Shown here in pieces: positions 1-9,659 of a stretch of DNA of 30,949 bases; within the stretch, counting starts at the first letter, position 1, and every line of letters starts with the position of its first letter. The notes beneath the pieces are model-generated. The model was not told the DNA's origin. It searched no databases and saw only the letters and a list, made by a program, of their open reading frames with translations. Location: the NCBI GenBank assembly GCA_030039865.1, contig JASHUS010000108.1, positions 1-30,949 on the forward strand, in the 5' to 3' direction. The DNA comes from Thermoplasmata archaeon. Lineage in GTDB: Archaea > Thermoplasmatota > Thermoplasmata > Lutacidiplasmatales > UBA184. Position numbers and translations under genes: made by a program.

Positions 1-789
1 TCGACGAGCTCCCAGTTCGCGTCGGCGCTGCTGCTCGCGTTGCCCTCGCTCGAGGGCGAGAGCACGCTGCGGCTCGAGCGGACGGTCGTCTCCGAACCGT
101 ACATCGACGCGACGCTGGCGGTACTCCGTTATCACCGTGTTCGGGTCAGCCGACGCGGCCGCACGTTCCGCATCGAGGGCCCGCAGCGGTTCCGCGCCGG
201 GAGCTTCCGACCCCCGGGCGACGCCTCGTCGGCCGCTTATCTTTGGGCGGCCGCAGCGACCAGCGGCGGGAGCGTGGAAGTGGCCGGCGTCGATCCCCGA
301 TGGCCCCAGGCCGATCGCGCGATCCTGCGTCTCCTGGCGGACGCGGGCGCGGCCGTCCACGAAACCTCCCAGGGCGCCCGAGTGGCGGGCCGGGCTCACC
401 GACCGTTCACCATCGACCTCACCGGTGCGCCGGACCTCTACCCGCTGGCGGGGGTCCTCGCGGCGACGATCCCGGGCCGGAGCGAGCTGCGGGGGGCGTC
501 CCACGTGACGCTGAAGGAGTCGAACCGCAAGCTGGCGACGAGCCGTCTCGCCCGGGCGCTCGGTGCGCGGGTCCGCTCGGAGAAGGAGCGGCTCGTGATC
601 GAGGGATCGGCGCGACCGCGAGCGACCCGGCTCACGGACCTCTCCGACCACCGGCTGGTCATGAGCGCCGCGGTTGGCGCGCTCGCCGCGGACCGGACCT
701 CGACGATCGGCGACGCCCGCGCGGTCGCGAAGTCCTTTCCCGATTTCTGGGCGACGCTCGAGTCGCTGCGAGAGCGACGGCGCCCATGA
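1..789 (+). CDS. aroA: 3-phosphoshikimate 1-carboxyvinyltransferase (EPSP synthase), 5'-truncated by window edge
   Basis: This is the C-terminal 262 residues of EPSP synthase, which joins shikimate-3-phosphate and phosphoenolpyruvate in the sixth shikimate step. The frame is open to base 1, so the start lies outside the window. The family's SSQF-S-ALLLALP motif sits at the very left edge. Further on are PGDASSAAYLWAA (family PGDxSSAAF), GAPDLYPLAGVLAA (the region carrying the catalytic Asp), LKESNRK (family KESDR, here with Asn for Asp) and DHRLVMSAA (family DHRMAM). The stop codon overlaps the start of aroC as ATGA, so the two are probably translationally coupled and act in consecutive steps. 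The identification is firm; only the N-terminal half is missing. Confidence 0.95.
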   Translation, partial: STSSQFASALLLALPSLEGESTLRLERTVVSEPYIDATLAVLRYHRVRVSRRGRTFRIEGPQRFRAGSFRPPGDASSAAYLWAAAATSGGSVEVAGVDPRWPQADRAILRLLADAGAAVHETSQGARVAGRAHRPFTIDLTGAPDLYPLAGVLAATIPGRSELRGASHVTLKESNRKLATSRLARALGARVRSEKERLVIEGSARPRATRLTDLSDHRLVMSAAVGALAADRTSTIGDARAVAKSFPDFWATLESLRERRRP

Positions 790-1871
790 TGCGGTTCGGA
801 GAGCGCTACCGCATCACGATCTTCGGCTCTAGCCACGGGCCGGAGGTTGGGGTGCAGATCGACGGCATCCCGGCGGGCCTCCCCCTCGACCCGCGTCGGA
901 TCCAGATCGACCTCGATCGTCGGAGCCCCGTCGGCCGGCGGCTCGCGACGCGCCGGCACGAGGAGGACCGGCTCGTCGTCGATACCGGCGTGACGGAGGG
1001 CCGGTCGGACGGCGGGCCGCTCCGTGCGCACGTCGCGAACGAAGACGTCCGTCGGGGACCCTACGAACAGATTCGGAACACGCCGCGGCCCGGCCACGCG
1101 GACTTCCCGGCCCGGGTCCGGTACGGCGCGGAAGCGGACCTCTCCGGCGGCGGGATTTTCTCGGGGCGCATGACGGTCGGGCTCGTGATCGCCGGGTCGG
1201 TCGCCCGGGCAATCCTGGAACCGGTCGGGGTCGACGCGCTGGCGTTCACCCGGTCGATCGGCCCGATCGATGCGAACGTGCCGGACGACCTTCCGCTGGC
1301 CGCGCTGCGCGAGCGGGCCGGATCGAACGAGGTCGGGACGCCGGACCCCGACGCCGCCGCCCGCATGGAAGCGGTGATCGGGGCGGCGCGACGCGACGGC
1401 GACAGCCTAGGCGGCGTCGTCGAAGTGCGGGTGACGGGCGTGCCGGTCGGACTCGGCGAACCGTTCTTCGACTCGGTGGAGAGCGAGATCGCCCATCTCG
1501 CGTTCTCCGTCCCGGCGGTGAAGGCGATCGAGTTCGGCGCGGGCTTCGCGTCCGCGCGCATGCGGGGCAGCGCGCACAACGATCCGTTCGGCTGGAAGGA
1601 CAGACGCGTCGTGACGACGACCAACCATGCGGGCGGCATACTCGGTGGCCTCGCGACCGGCATGCCGGTGGTCTTTCGCGTCGCGGTCAAGCCGACCTCC
1701 TCGATCGCCCGGGAGCAGCGCACCGTCGACCTCGCGGCGGGGACCACCGTCCCGCTCGTCGTGACGGGACGGCATGACCCGTGCATCGTCCCTCGGGCCG
1801 TCGTCGTCCTCGAGTCCATCGCGCTCGTTTCGATCGCCGACCTCGCACTGCGGGGAGGATTCGTCCGGTGA
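786..1871 (+). CDS. aroC: Chorismate synthase
   Basis: This gene makes chorismate from EPSP with reduced FMN and is the last shikimate enzyme. The product is 361 aa, normal for the family. Seen in the sequence are FGSSHGPEVG near the N terminus (family GESHG, holding a catalytic His), RSPVGRR, GGPLRAHVANEDVR, RPGHADF, SGGGIFSGRMT and HNDPFGWK. The start is ATG 786, which overlaps the aroA stop by 4 nt; a second in-frame ATG at 789 would be equally good. The end overlaps asd as GTGA. Its position between aroA and the trp genes fits direct supply of chorismate to anthranilate synthase. Confidence 0.96.
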   Translation: MMRFGERYRITIFGSSHGPEVGVQIDGIPAGLPLDPRRIQIDLDRRSPVGRRLATRRHEEDRLVVDTGVTEGRSDGGPLRAHVANEDVRRGPYEQIRNTPRPGHADFPARVRYGAEADLSGGGIFSGRMTVGLVIAGSVARAILEPVGVDALAFTRSIGPIDANVPDDLPLAALRERAGSNEVGTPDPDAAARMEAVIGAARRDGDSLGGVVEVRVTGVPVGLGEPFFDSVESEIAHLAFSVPAVKAIEFGAGFASARMRGSAHNDPFGWKDRRVVTTTNHAGGILGGLATGMPVVFRVAVKPTSSIAREQRTVDLAAGTTVPLVVTGRHDPCIVPRAVVVLESIALVSIADLALRGGFVR

Positions 1872-2950
1872 GCGGCGACCGCATCCCGTGCGCGATCCTC
1901 GGCGCGAGCGGGTACATCGGGCAGAACTTCGCGCGATTGCTCGCCGGTCACCCGACGTTCGAGGTGACGGCGTTGGGCGCCGGCGATCGGTCGCAGGGTC
2001 AGCGCCTCTCCGACGTCTGGCTGCTCTCGGACCCTCCCCCGTCCGAATTGGAGGGCGAGCGCTTCCGGGCACTGCGGCCCGCCGATCTCGCGGGCCGGGG
2101 CATCCGGTTGGTCTTCTCCGCGCTGCCCTCGGGCACGGCCCGCGCCATCGAGAGCGAACTCGTCCGCCGGGGGCTTTCGGTCTTCTCGAACGCTGCCGAT
2201 CATCGCATGGACGCCGAGGTCCCGCTCCTGGTGCCCGAAGTGAACGGCGATCACCTGGGTCTGCTCGGAACGCGCCGCCGGAAGCCCGGCCGGCTCGTCA
2301 CGAACCCGAACTGCGCGGCGACCGGACTCGTCCTCGGACTAGAACCCGTGATCGCGTTGCTTCGCCCCCGCTCCGTGCATGTCGCCACCTACCAGTCGGT
2401 CTCCGGCGCCGGCTACCCGGGGGTCCCGTCGCTCGCCATCACCGACAACGTCGTCCCGTTCATCCGGGACGAGGAGGAAAAGCTCGAGCACGAGACGCAA
2501 CGGATCCTCGGCCGCCGCCGGGGGACCCGGGTCGTCCCCTCGACCGTGCCGATCGCGGCGCACTGCGTCCGGGTCGCGACCCGGGAGGGCCATCTGGAGG
2601 CCGTGACGGTCGAAGCGGCCGCGCGGCCCTCGCGGGCGGAGCTCGAGGCGGCCTGGCGGTCGTTCGATCCGCTCGCCGGCCTTCCGCTGCCCACGGCGCC
2701 GCATCCGCCCGTCGAGCTGCGCCCGGAGGTCGACCGGCCACAGCCGCTGCGCGACCGCTGGGCGGGGCATCCGGCCCGTGCGCGGGGCATGGCGGCCGTC
2801 GTCGGCCGGGTCCGGTGGGACCCTCCGTTCCTGCGCTTCTTCGTGCTCTCCCACAACGCGGTGCGCGGAGGCGCCGGCGCCTCGGTGCTGAACGCCGAGT
2901 ACTCGCTCGCGGTGTCCGACCCGACCCGGGAGGGTTCCCGCCGACGATGA
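1868..2950 (+). CDS. asd: Aspartate-semialdehyde dehydrogenase (archaeal/fungal type)
   Basis: The enzyme reduces aspartyl phosphate to aspartate semialdehyde using NADPH. The 360-residue product starts with a nucleotide-binding loop (LGASGYIGQNFARLL, about residues 11-25), has FSALPSGTAR, and carries NPNCAATGL with the catalytic Cys at about residue 149. SVSGAGYPGVPS follows, then the late NAVRGGAGAS segment. This motif set is that of the archaeal/fungal rather than the classical bacterial subfamily. GTG 1868 is chosen because it gives a 4-nt GTGA overlap with aroC; the downstream lysC starts with an ATGA overlap. It sits inside an aro/trp operon rather than with lysine or threonine genes, which suggests its product feeds the archaeal aspartate-semialdehyde route to dehydroquinate as well. 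Confidence 0.94.
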   Translation: MSGDRIPCAILGASGYIGQNFARLLAGHPTFEVTALGAGDRSQGQRLSDVWLLSDPPPSELEGERFRALRPADLAGRGIRLVFSALPSGTARAIESELVRRGLSVFSNAADHRMDAEVPLLVPEVNGDHLGLLGTRRRKPGRLVTNPNCAATGLVLGLEPVIALLRPRSVHVATYQSVSGAGYPGVPSLAITDNVVPFIRDEEEKLEHETQRILGRRRGTRVVPSTVPIAAHCVRVATREGHLEAVTVEAAARPSRAELEAAWRSFDPLAGLPLPTAPHPPVELRPEVDRPQPLRDRWAGHPARARGMAAVVGRVRWDPPFLRFFVLSHNAVRGGAGASVLNAEYSLAVSDPTREGSRRR

Positions 2951-4260
2951 CCCGGGCTCCGGTCGTTCTCAAGTTCGGCGGCGCGTCGCTCGAGGATCCG
3001 GTGCGCGTCGCGCGGGAGATCCACGACGCGCAGGTCGACCATACGCCGCTCGTGGTCGTGAGCTCGGCCCGGGAAGGCATCACGGACCTCCTGCACGGTG
3101 CCGTGCAGCACGCGCGATCGGCCGAGTTGCATGACCGCGTCGTGCGCGAGGTCCGGCGCCGGCACTCCGGCCTGCCCCCGACCGGCGAGCGCCAGGTCGA
3201 CCGGCTTCGCCGACTTCTTCGCGAAATCGAGCGCGCGGGACCTCCCGCGCCGCCCGCCGTGGATCAGATCCTCAGCCAGGGGGAGCGCGTCGCGGTCCAC
3301 TGGCTCTCGCGTGAACTCGCGGACCGCGGGCTCGCGGCCGTGCCGGTCGAGGCGGACCGGCTCGGCCTGATCACCGACAATGCGTACGGCGCCTCGTGCG
3401 TTCTGCTCGATCGATCGCGTACGGCGGTCCGACGCGGGATCTACGCCTTGCTCGCGCGCGGGCGAATCCCGGTCGTCACGGGCTACTTCGGCCGGAGCCT
3501 GGAGGGGCGGGTCGCGACGCTCGGGCGCGGCGGTTCGGACTACGCCGCCTCCGCGATCGGGGCGCTCGTGGGCGCATCGCGCGTGGAGCTCGTCAAGCGG
3601 CACGTCGCCGTCCTCTCGGCCGACCCGCGGCTCGTACCGGGCGCGCGTCCCATACCGGAGCTGTCGTACGAGGAGGCGGAGGAGCTCGCCCAGTTCGGCG
3701 CGCGCGTGCTCCACCCGCTCACGATCGAACCGGCGCGCGCGGCCGGGGTCACGCTCCGCGTGCGCTCCCTGGAGGATCCGTCGGTCGCGACGACGATTGC
3801 CCCCGGTGACCCGCAGCGGCGGAACCGAGCGCTCACGATGCTGCGACCGCTGCGGCTCCTGCGACTTCGCGTGCCCGGGGGACGGCAGCGACCGGGGATC
3901 GTCGCCGAGGTCTCGCGCCACCTCTCCAGTGCGAACGTGAACATCGTCCAGCTGTACACGTCGTCCGCGCTCCTCTGCCTCGTCCTCGAACCCGGTCAGG
4001 TTCTCGCCGGGATCCGAGCGCTCGCTCCCGTCACGCGGGAGGCCGCGGCAATGGTCGAGGGCCCGTACCGGGTCGCCCTCGTCATTGCCATCGGCGACGG
4101 CATCCTCGACGATCTCGACCGGTTGCCGTCGGCCGCCGTCGACGGGGCGGAGGGGTTCAGCGCGACCCCGCGCGCCCTCTCCCTGGCCGTTCCCGAGTCG
4201 CGGGGCCCTGAGGTCCTCCGGGCCCTGCACCGCGCATTGGTCGGAGGTAGCTCGAAGTGA
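2947..4260 (+). CDS. lysC: Aspartate kinase with C-terminal ACT region
   Basis: It phosphorylates aspartate, giving the substrate of the adjacent dehydrogenase. The product is 437 aa. The kinase domain has LKFGGASL at the N terminus (family KFGG), VVVSSARE, GYFGRSLEGRVATLGRGGSDYAA, PELSYEEAEELAQFGARVLHP and a C-terminal ACT region from about residue 299 (RQRPGIVAEVSRHLSS, NVNIVQLYTSS). The segment that in relatives reads roughly TDVxGVxTADPR is LVKRHVAVLSADPR here, so the usual acidic residue is replaced by basic ones. The remaining core is intact, so I still call a functional kinase. ATG 2947 overlaps asd by 4 nt, and the stop overlaps trpE. Only one ACT region is obvious to me. Confidence 0.9.
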   Translation: MTRAPVVLKFGGASLEDPVRVAREIHDAQVDHTPLVVVSSAREGITDLLHGAVQHARSAELHDRVVREVRRRHSGLPPTGERQVDRLRRLLREIERAGPPAPPAVDQILSQGERVAVHWLSRELADRGLAAVPVEADRLGLITDNAYGASCVLLDRSRTAVRRGIYALLARGRIPVVTGYFGRSLEGRVATLGRGGSDYAASAIGALVGASRVELVKRHVAVLSADPRLVPGARPIPELSYEEAEELAQFGARVLHPLTIEPARAAGVTLRVRSLEDPSVATTIAPGDPQRRNRALTMLRPLRLLRLRVPGGRQRPGIVAEVSRHLSSANVNIVQLYTSSALLCLVLEPGQVLAGIRALAPVTREAAAMVEGPYRVALVIAIGDGILDDLDRLPSAAVDGAEGFSATPRALSLAVPESRGPEVLRALHRALVGGSSK

Positions 4261-5450
4261 GCGATCCCTGGCGCGAGTTCCAGGCCGCGGCGGATCGCGC
4301 GGAGGTCGCGGGTTACTTCGAGCGTGCGACCGGGAGCCCGGGAGCTCCCGGATCCGCCACCTGGTTCACGCGCCCGGATGGGATCGTGACCGTCGACCCG
4401 CGCTCCCGGACCGAGGAGATCGCCTCGCTCACCGAGGGCTTCGTCGATCGGGAGCGAGGCCGAGCGGTGATGGGCTACCTCGGATTCGACGCCGTGGAAC
4501 TCTTCGAGCCAGCGCTGCACGGCCGGCCGTCTGGTTCTCCGTTCCCGCTCGGGGAATTCGCGCTGGTCTCGAAAGTCCGGACGGCCCGGGTCCCGGCACG
4601 GCCGCCGCCGCGGCGGCGAGCCATCCATCCGCTCCCGAACGGACGCGACTCTCTCCCCCGCGCCCGGTTCGGCGCGAGCGTACAGCGCCTACGTCGGGCG
4701 ATCCGGGAGGGAGACTCGTACCAGGTCGTCCTCGCCCACCGACGGACGTGGGAGCGGCCCACCGACCTGCTCGCACGCGCGACGAATCTCCGCACGTCCG
4801 AACGCTACGCGTTCTTCTTCTACCTCCGATTCGGGGACCGGGAGATCGTCGGTGCGTCGCCCGAATCGGTCGTCGAGGTCGACGGGCGCGACGCGCGAGT
4901 CAACCCGATCGCGGGGACCCTACCGACCGGTGGGACCCGGCGGGGTCGGCAGCCGCTCGAAGCGGATCGCAAAGAGCTCGCCGAACACCGGATGCTGGTC
5001 GACCTCGCGCGAAACGATCTGGGACGGGTGGCGATCCCGGGTACGGTCCGCCTGATCGAACGCGAGCGGCGCGTGCGCTACGCTCGGCTCGATCACCTCG
5101 TCAGCCGCGTGGGGGCGCGGCTCGCCCACGGCGTCGGCCCCTGGCAGGCCCTCGCCGCGACGTTCCCCGCCGGGACGGTGAGCGGAGCGCCGAAGATCCG
5201 GTCGACCGAGTTACTGCGCCGCGAGGAAGCGACCTGGCGCGGCCCGTACGCGGGCGCCGTCGGCTTGATTCGCGGGGGGCAGCGGGCCGACTGGGCGCTC
5301 ACGATCCGATCCGCGTTCGGCGCCGGGCGGAACCTCTACACCGCGGCCGGAGCGGGGATCGTGTACCGGTCGGATCCCGCGCGGGAGTTCCACGAGACGC
5401 TCGTGAAGCTCGCCCACGTCGAGGACGCGCTCGTGGGGGACCGGCGATGA
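4257..5450 (+). CDS. trpE: Anthranilate synthase component I
   Basis: This chorismate-utilising subunit makes anthranilate with ammonia from TrpG. The 397-residue product carries the catalytic-domain signatures VNPIAGTLPTGG, EHRMLVDLARNDLG, GTVSGAPK and AAGAGIVYRSDPAREF. The GTG at 4257 overlaps the lysC stop (GTGA). The N-terminal domain is short, and I cannot find the LLES-type motif that in many TrpE proteins contributes to the tryptophan feedback site. Para-aminobenzoate synthase (PabB) is the alternative reading of such a protein, but the complete trpGDCFBA set directly downstream makes TrpE far more likely. Confidence 0.93.
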   Translation: MSDPWREFQAAADRAEVAGYFERATGSPGAPGSATWFTRPDGIVTVDPRSRTEEIASLTEGFVDRERGRAVMGYLGFDAVELFEPALHGRPSGSPFPLGEFALVSKVRTARVPARPPPRRRAIHPLPNGRDSLPRARFGASVQRLRRAIREGDSYQVVLAHRRTWERPTDLLARATNLRTSERYAFFFYLRFGDREIVGASPESVVEVDGRDARVNPIAGTLPTGGTRRGRQPLEADRKELAEHRMLVDLARNDLGRVAIPGTVRLIERERRVRYARLDHLVSRVGARLAHGVGPWQALAATFPAGTVSGAPKIRSTELLRREEATWRGPYAGAVGLIRGGQRADWALTIRSAFGAGRNLYTAAGAGIVYRSDPAREFHETLVKLAHVEDALVGDRR

Positions 5451-6028
5451 AAGTCCTCCTGATCGACCACGAGGATTCCTTCGTGTACAACATCGCCCAA
5501 GCGCTGGCCGCCGCGGGGGCCCGAGTCGATTGCCGTCGTGCGACCGTGCGGCTCGACGAGGCGATCGGCATCGATCCGGATGCGATCGTTCTCTCGCCCG
5601 GTCCGGGTCACCCGCGGGACCGGCGACTCACCGGCCTCGCCCGCTCCCTGCTCCGGCGTTGGGACACGGAGCGCCCGTTCCTCGGGGTCTGCCTCGGACA
5701 CCAGCTGATCGCCGACCACTACGGCGCCGAGGTCGCCCACGCCCCGACGCCCGTCCATGGCGAATGTACGTCGGTCCGCCACGATGGGGAAGGGATCTTT
5801 CGAGACCTTCCCTCGCCCTTCGACGCCGCGCGCTACCATTCGCTCGCGGTTCGCCGCGCGTCACTTCCGGCGGAGCTCGAGGTCTCGGCGGTCGGCTCCG
5901 ACCGTCTCGTCATGGGGCTCCGACACCGTCGGCGGCCCGTCGAATCGATCCAGTTCCATCCGGAGTCGTACCTCACGCGGCAAGGTCCCCGGCTCCTGCG
6001 CAACTTCCTCCGGGAGGCCCGGCGGTGA
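5447..6028 (+). CDS. trpG: Anthranilate synthase component II (glutamine amidotransferase)
   Basis: This class I glutamine amidotransferase supplies ammonia to TrpE. The 193-residue product has the full catalytic triad: Cys82 in GVCLGHQ, and His171 and Glu173 in FHPES. Other family motifs are LSPGPGHP, PVHGECT and RYHSLAV. ATG 5447 overlaps the trpE stop by 4 nt and the end overlaps trpD as GTGA, so the two subunits are encoded with coupled translation. The same protein could also serve a PabB, as dual-use amidotransferases do, but no pabB is visible here. Confidence 0.95.
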   Translation: MKVLLIDHEDSFVYNIAQALAAAGARVDCRRATVRLDEAIGIDPDAIVLSPGPGHPRDRRLTGLARSLLRRWDTERPFLGVCLGHQLIADHYGAEVAHAPTPVHGECTSVRHDGEGIFRDLPSPFDAARYHSLAVRRASLPAELEVSAVGSDRLVMGLRHRRRPVESIQFHPESYLTRQGPRLLRNFLREARR

Positions 6029-7059
6029 TCGCGGCGACGATCGAGCGACTCCTCGAGCCGCGAGCCCTGCGCCCGGCCGAGGTCCGCGCGACGTTCGACG
6101 CGCTCGTCCGCCCGGAGAGCTCGGAGGTCGATCGGGCGGCGGTCCTGGTTGCGCTTGCCGCGCGGCCGGTCACCGCGTCGGAACTGACGGCCTTCGCCTC
6201 CGAGATGCGTCGCCGCGCCCGACCCTTCCCGCTCGCGACCGGCGACCGGCCGATCGACCTCTGCGGTTCGGGCGGTGCCCCGCGCCCGTCGTACAATGTC
6301 TCCACCGTGAGCGCGTTCGTCGTCGCGGCGGCCGGCGCTTCCGTCGTCAAGCACGGGAACCGCAGCGCGAGGGGCCCGTGCGGTTCGAGCGACCTGCTCG
6401 AGGCGCTCGGGCTACCGGTGACCACGTCGGTCGCGTTCGCGCGCGCCTCGTACCGGATCCACCGGCTCGCGTTCCTGCATGCTCCCCTGTTCCACCCCGC
6501 GACCCGCGCCGTCGCGCCGGTGCGACGCGCGCTCGGCGTCCCCACGATCTTCAACCGGCTCGGCCCCCTGTCGAACCCGGCGCGGGTACGGGGCCAGGTC
6601 GTCGGGATGCCGTCCCCGGCCGCGGCGGCGCTGGCGGCGAAGATCCTGCCGCAACTCGGCGTCCGCCGGGGACTCGCGATGACGTCGGCCGACGGGTCCG
6701 ACGAGTTTTCGCCGCGCGCGCGGACGACCGCCTACGTCTGGATCCGTGGACAGCGCTCGCCCCAGTCGATCAATCCCCGGGACTTCCTTCCGTCCGACGA
6801 TCGGCGCGGTGAGTGGGGACCTCTTTCCCCACCGGAGTCGGCCGCCGAGGCCGAGCGGATCCTGGCGGGGGGCGGCGGCGCACGCCGCGGCGCGGTGTTA
6901 CTCACGGCCGGCGCCGCGCTCTGGGTCGCAGAGCGAGCGGCCACGCTCGCCGACGGCGTCGATCTCGCCCGGGAGGCGCTCGATGCCGGACGGGCGGAGC
7001 GGACGCTGCGACGCCTGCAACGCCTCGCCCGCCGGTACCGTGGCACGGAGGTCGTCTAG
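6025..7059 (+). CDS. trpD: Anthranilate phosphoribosyltransferase
   Basis: It transfers phosphoribose from PRPP to anthranilate. The 344-residue product has an N-terminal helical domain followed by the PRPP-binding core: LCGSGGAPRPSYNVSTVSAF (family GTGGD-x-FNIST), VVKHGNRSARGPCGSSDLLEALG (family KHGNR...GSADxLExLG), NRLGPLSNP and GVRRGLAMTSADGSDEFS. The glycine-rich loop is GSGGA rather than GTGGD, a mild departure. GTG 6025 overlaps trpG by 4 nt. The next gene follows after 2 nt. Confidence 0.94.
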   Translation: MIAATIERLLEPRALRPAEVRATFDALVRPESSEVDRAAVLVALAARPVTASELTAFASEMRRRARPFPLATGDRPIDLCGSGGAPRPSYNVSTVSAFVVAAAGASVVKHGNRSARGPCGSSDLLEALGLPVTTSVAFARASYRIHRLAFLHAPLFHPATRAVAPVRRALGVPTIFNRLGPLSNPARVRGQVVGMPSPAAAALAAKILPQLGVRRGLAMTSADGSDEFSPRARTTAYVWIRGQRSPQSINPRDFLPSDDRRGEWGPLSPPESAAEAERILAGGGGARRGAVLLTAGAALWVAERAATLADGVDLAREALDAGRAERTLRRLQRLARRYRGTEVV

Positions 7060-7061
7060 CC

Positions 7062-7865
7062 ATGGGCTTCCTCGCGGAGGTCGTCGCGGCGAATCGGCGC
7101 GTGGTCGAGGATCCCGGGTACCTCTCGCCGTTGCCCGCCGCGCCCGAACGTCGGCCGCCGAGCCTACGAGCGGCGATCGAGGCGGCGCGGGCCTCGGGCG
7201 CAATCCTCGCCGAGTTCAAGCGCGCCTCCCCCGGACGGGCGGATCCCCGGCTCCCGGGTCGGACGATCACGGAGTTCGCCCGAGCGATGGAGGCGGGGGA
7301 CGCCACCGGCCTCTCGTGCCTCGCGACCGAGCCCCGCTTCGGCGGTTCGCTCTGGGACGTCCTCGATCTCGCCCGATCGAGCCCGCGACCGCTCCTCTTC
7401 AAGGAGTTCGTCGTGGGCCCCCCACAGATCGAGGCGGCGCGTCGCGCGGGGGCGGGCGCCGTCCTGTTGATCGCCCGACTCGCGGGCAGCGGCCTTCTCG
7501 AACGCCCGCTGCCCGAACTGGCCGCGAGCGCGCACGCGGCCGGACTCGAAGTGCTCCTCGAGCTTCACGCCCGAGCAGAATTAAGTCTCGTCGACGGCGT
7601 GGGCGCCGACATGTACGGTGTCAACGTCCGCGACCTCGACTCGCTCGCGATCGACCGACCGACCGCCGAAGCAACGATCGGAGCGGCCCGCGAGGCGGGG
7701 CTCCGGCCTCTCCTCGGGCTCAGCGGGGTCGAAACACGCTCGGACGCGGAACGGTTCTGGTCGGCGGGCGTGGACGGGATCCTCGTCGGCTCGTCGCTCG
7801 CCCGCTCCGATCGACCGGCCGAGCTCCTCCGCTCGCTCCGGCGCACCTCCTCGGAGTCGCGATGA
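7062..7865 (+). CDS. trpC: Indole-3-glycerol phosphate synthase
   Basis: A TIM-barrel enzyme that closes the indole ring of CdRP. The 267-residue product shows AEFKRASPGR (family EFKxxSPS, catalytic Lys), LATEPRFGGS, LFKEFVV (the second catalytic Lys), VLLIARL, LLELHARAEL, GVNVRDL (usually GxNNRDL, so one Asn is replaced by Val), LGLSGVET and GILVGSSLAR (phosphate site). The ATG at 7062 lies 2 nt after the trpD stop. The end overlaps trpF as ATGA. Length and motif order are normal. Confidence 0.94.
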   Translation: MGFLAEVVAANRRVVEDPGYLSPLPAAPERRPPSLRAAIEAARASGAILAEFKRASPGRADPRLPGRTITEFARAMEAGDATGLSCLATEPRFGGSLWDVLDLARSSPRPLLFKEFVVGPPQIEAARRAGAGAVLLIARLAGSGLLERPLPELAASAHAAGLEVLLELHARAELSLVDGVGADMYGVNVRDLDSLAIDRPTAEATIGAAREAGLRPLLGLSGVETRSDAERFWSAGVDGILVGSSLARSDRPAELLRSLRRTSSESR

Positions 7866-8501
7866 AGACGTTCGTGAAGTTCTGCGGGCTCTCCCGGCCC
7901 GAGGAGGTCGCGGAGGTCCCGGCGGGCGGGGCCGCGGGGTTCGTGCTCGAGGTTCCCGCCTCCCCGCGGAACATCCCCCTCGAACGGGCGGCGGCCCTCA
8001 TCGAGTCGGTCCCGACTGAGGCCGAGGCGTGGGCCGTGGTCGTCGCGCCGAGCGCCGCCCTCATCCATCGCCTGTTCGATGAGGTGGGCGTGGACCGGGT
8101 CCAGGTGTACGGCGAGATCCCGGGCGAACTCGAGTTCCTCGAGATCCACCACCTCGTCCCCTCGGTTCCGGTTCCCGCCGATCCGGCCGGCGCACCGGAC
8201 CCCAAGATTCCTCCCGCCGAGGATTACGCGCGCGTGCACCTCGACGCGGCCGGCCAACCCCTTCCGGGCGGGAGCGGGGTGCGACCGAGCTGGGAGGTCT
8301 GCGCCCGGCTGGTCGACGCGAACCCGGGCCGGAAGATGATCCTCGCCGGGGGGCTCACGCCCGAGAACGTCGGCGACGCCCTCGCGACCGTGCGGCCGTG
8401 GGGGGTCGACGTCTCGTCCGGCATCGAAAGCTCGCCGGGCGTGAAGGACGTCGAGAAGATGCGGGCGTTCGTGCGCGCTGTCGAGGAGTTCGAGCACGGA
8501 C

Positions 8502-8509
<8 letters not shown>
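7862..8509 (+). CDS. trpF: Phosphoribosylanthranilate isomerase
   Basis: It isomerises PRA to CdRP, the step before TrpC. The 215-residue barrel protein has the catalytic Cys in VKFCGLSRPEE at the N terminus, RVQVYGE (family VQLHG), MILAGGLTPENV and GVDVSSGIESSPGVKD (family DVSSGVExxPGxKD, holding the phosphate and catalytic Asp). ATG 7862 overlaps trpC by 4 nt, and the stop overlaps the start of trpB by 8 nt. The order trpC-trpF as separate genes, rather than a fused protein, is seen here. Confidence 0.93.

Positions 8510-9645
<1,136 letters not shown>

Positions 9646-9659
<14 letters not shown>

Noticed and set aside
2413..4230. A 605-codon minus-strand open frame opposite asd and lysC
   Set aside because: Long antisense frames are expected in very G+C-rich coding DNA; it has low-complexity Arg/Asp/Gly content and no motifs, while the plus strand carries clear enzymes.
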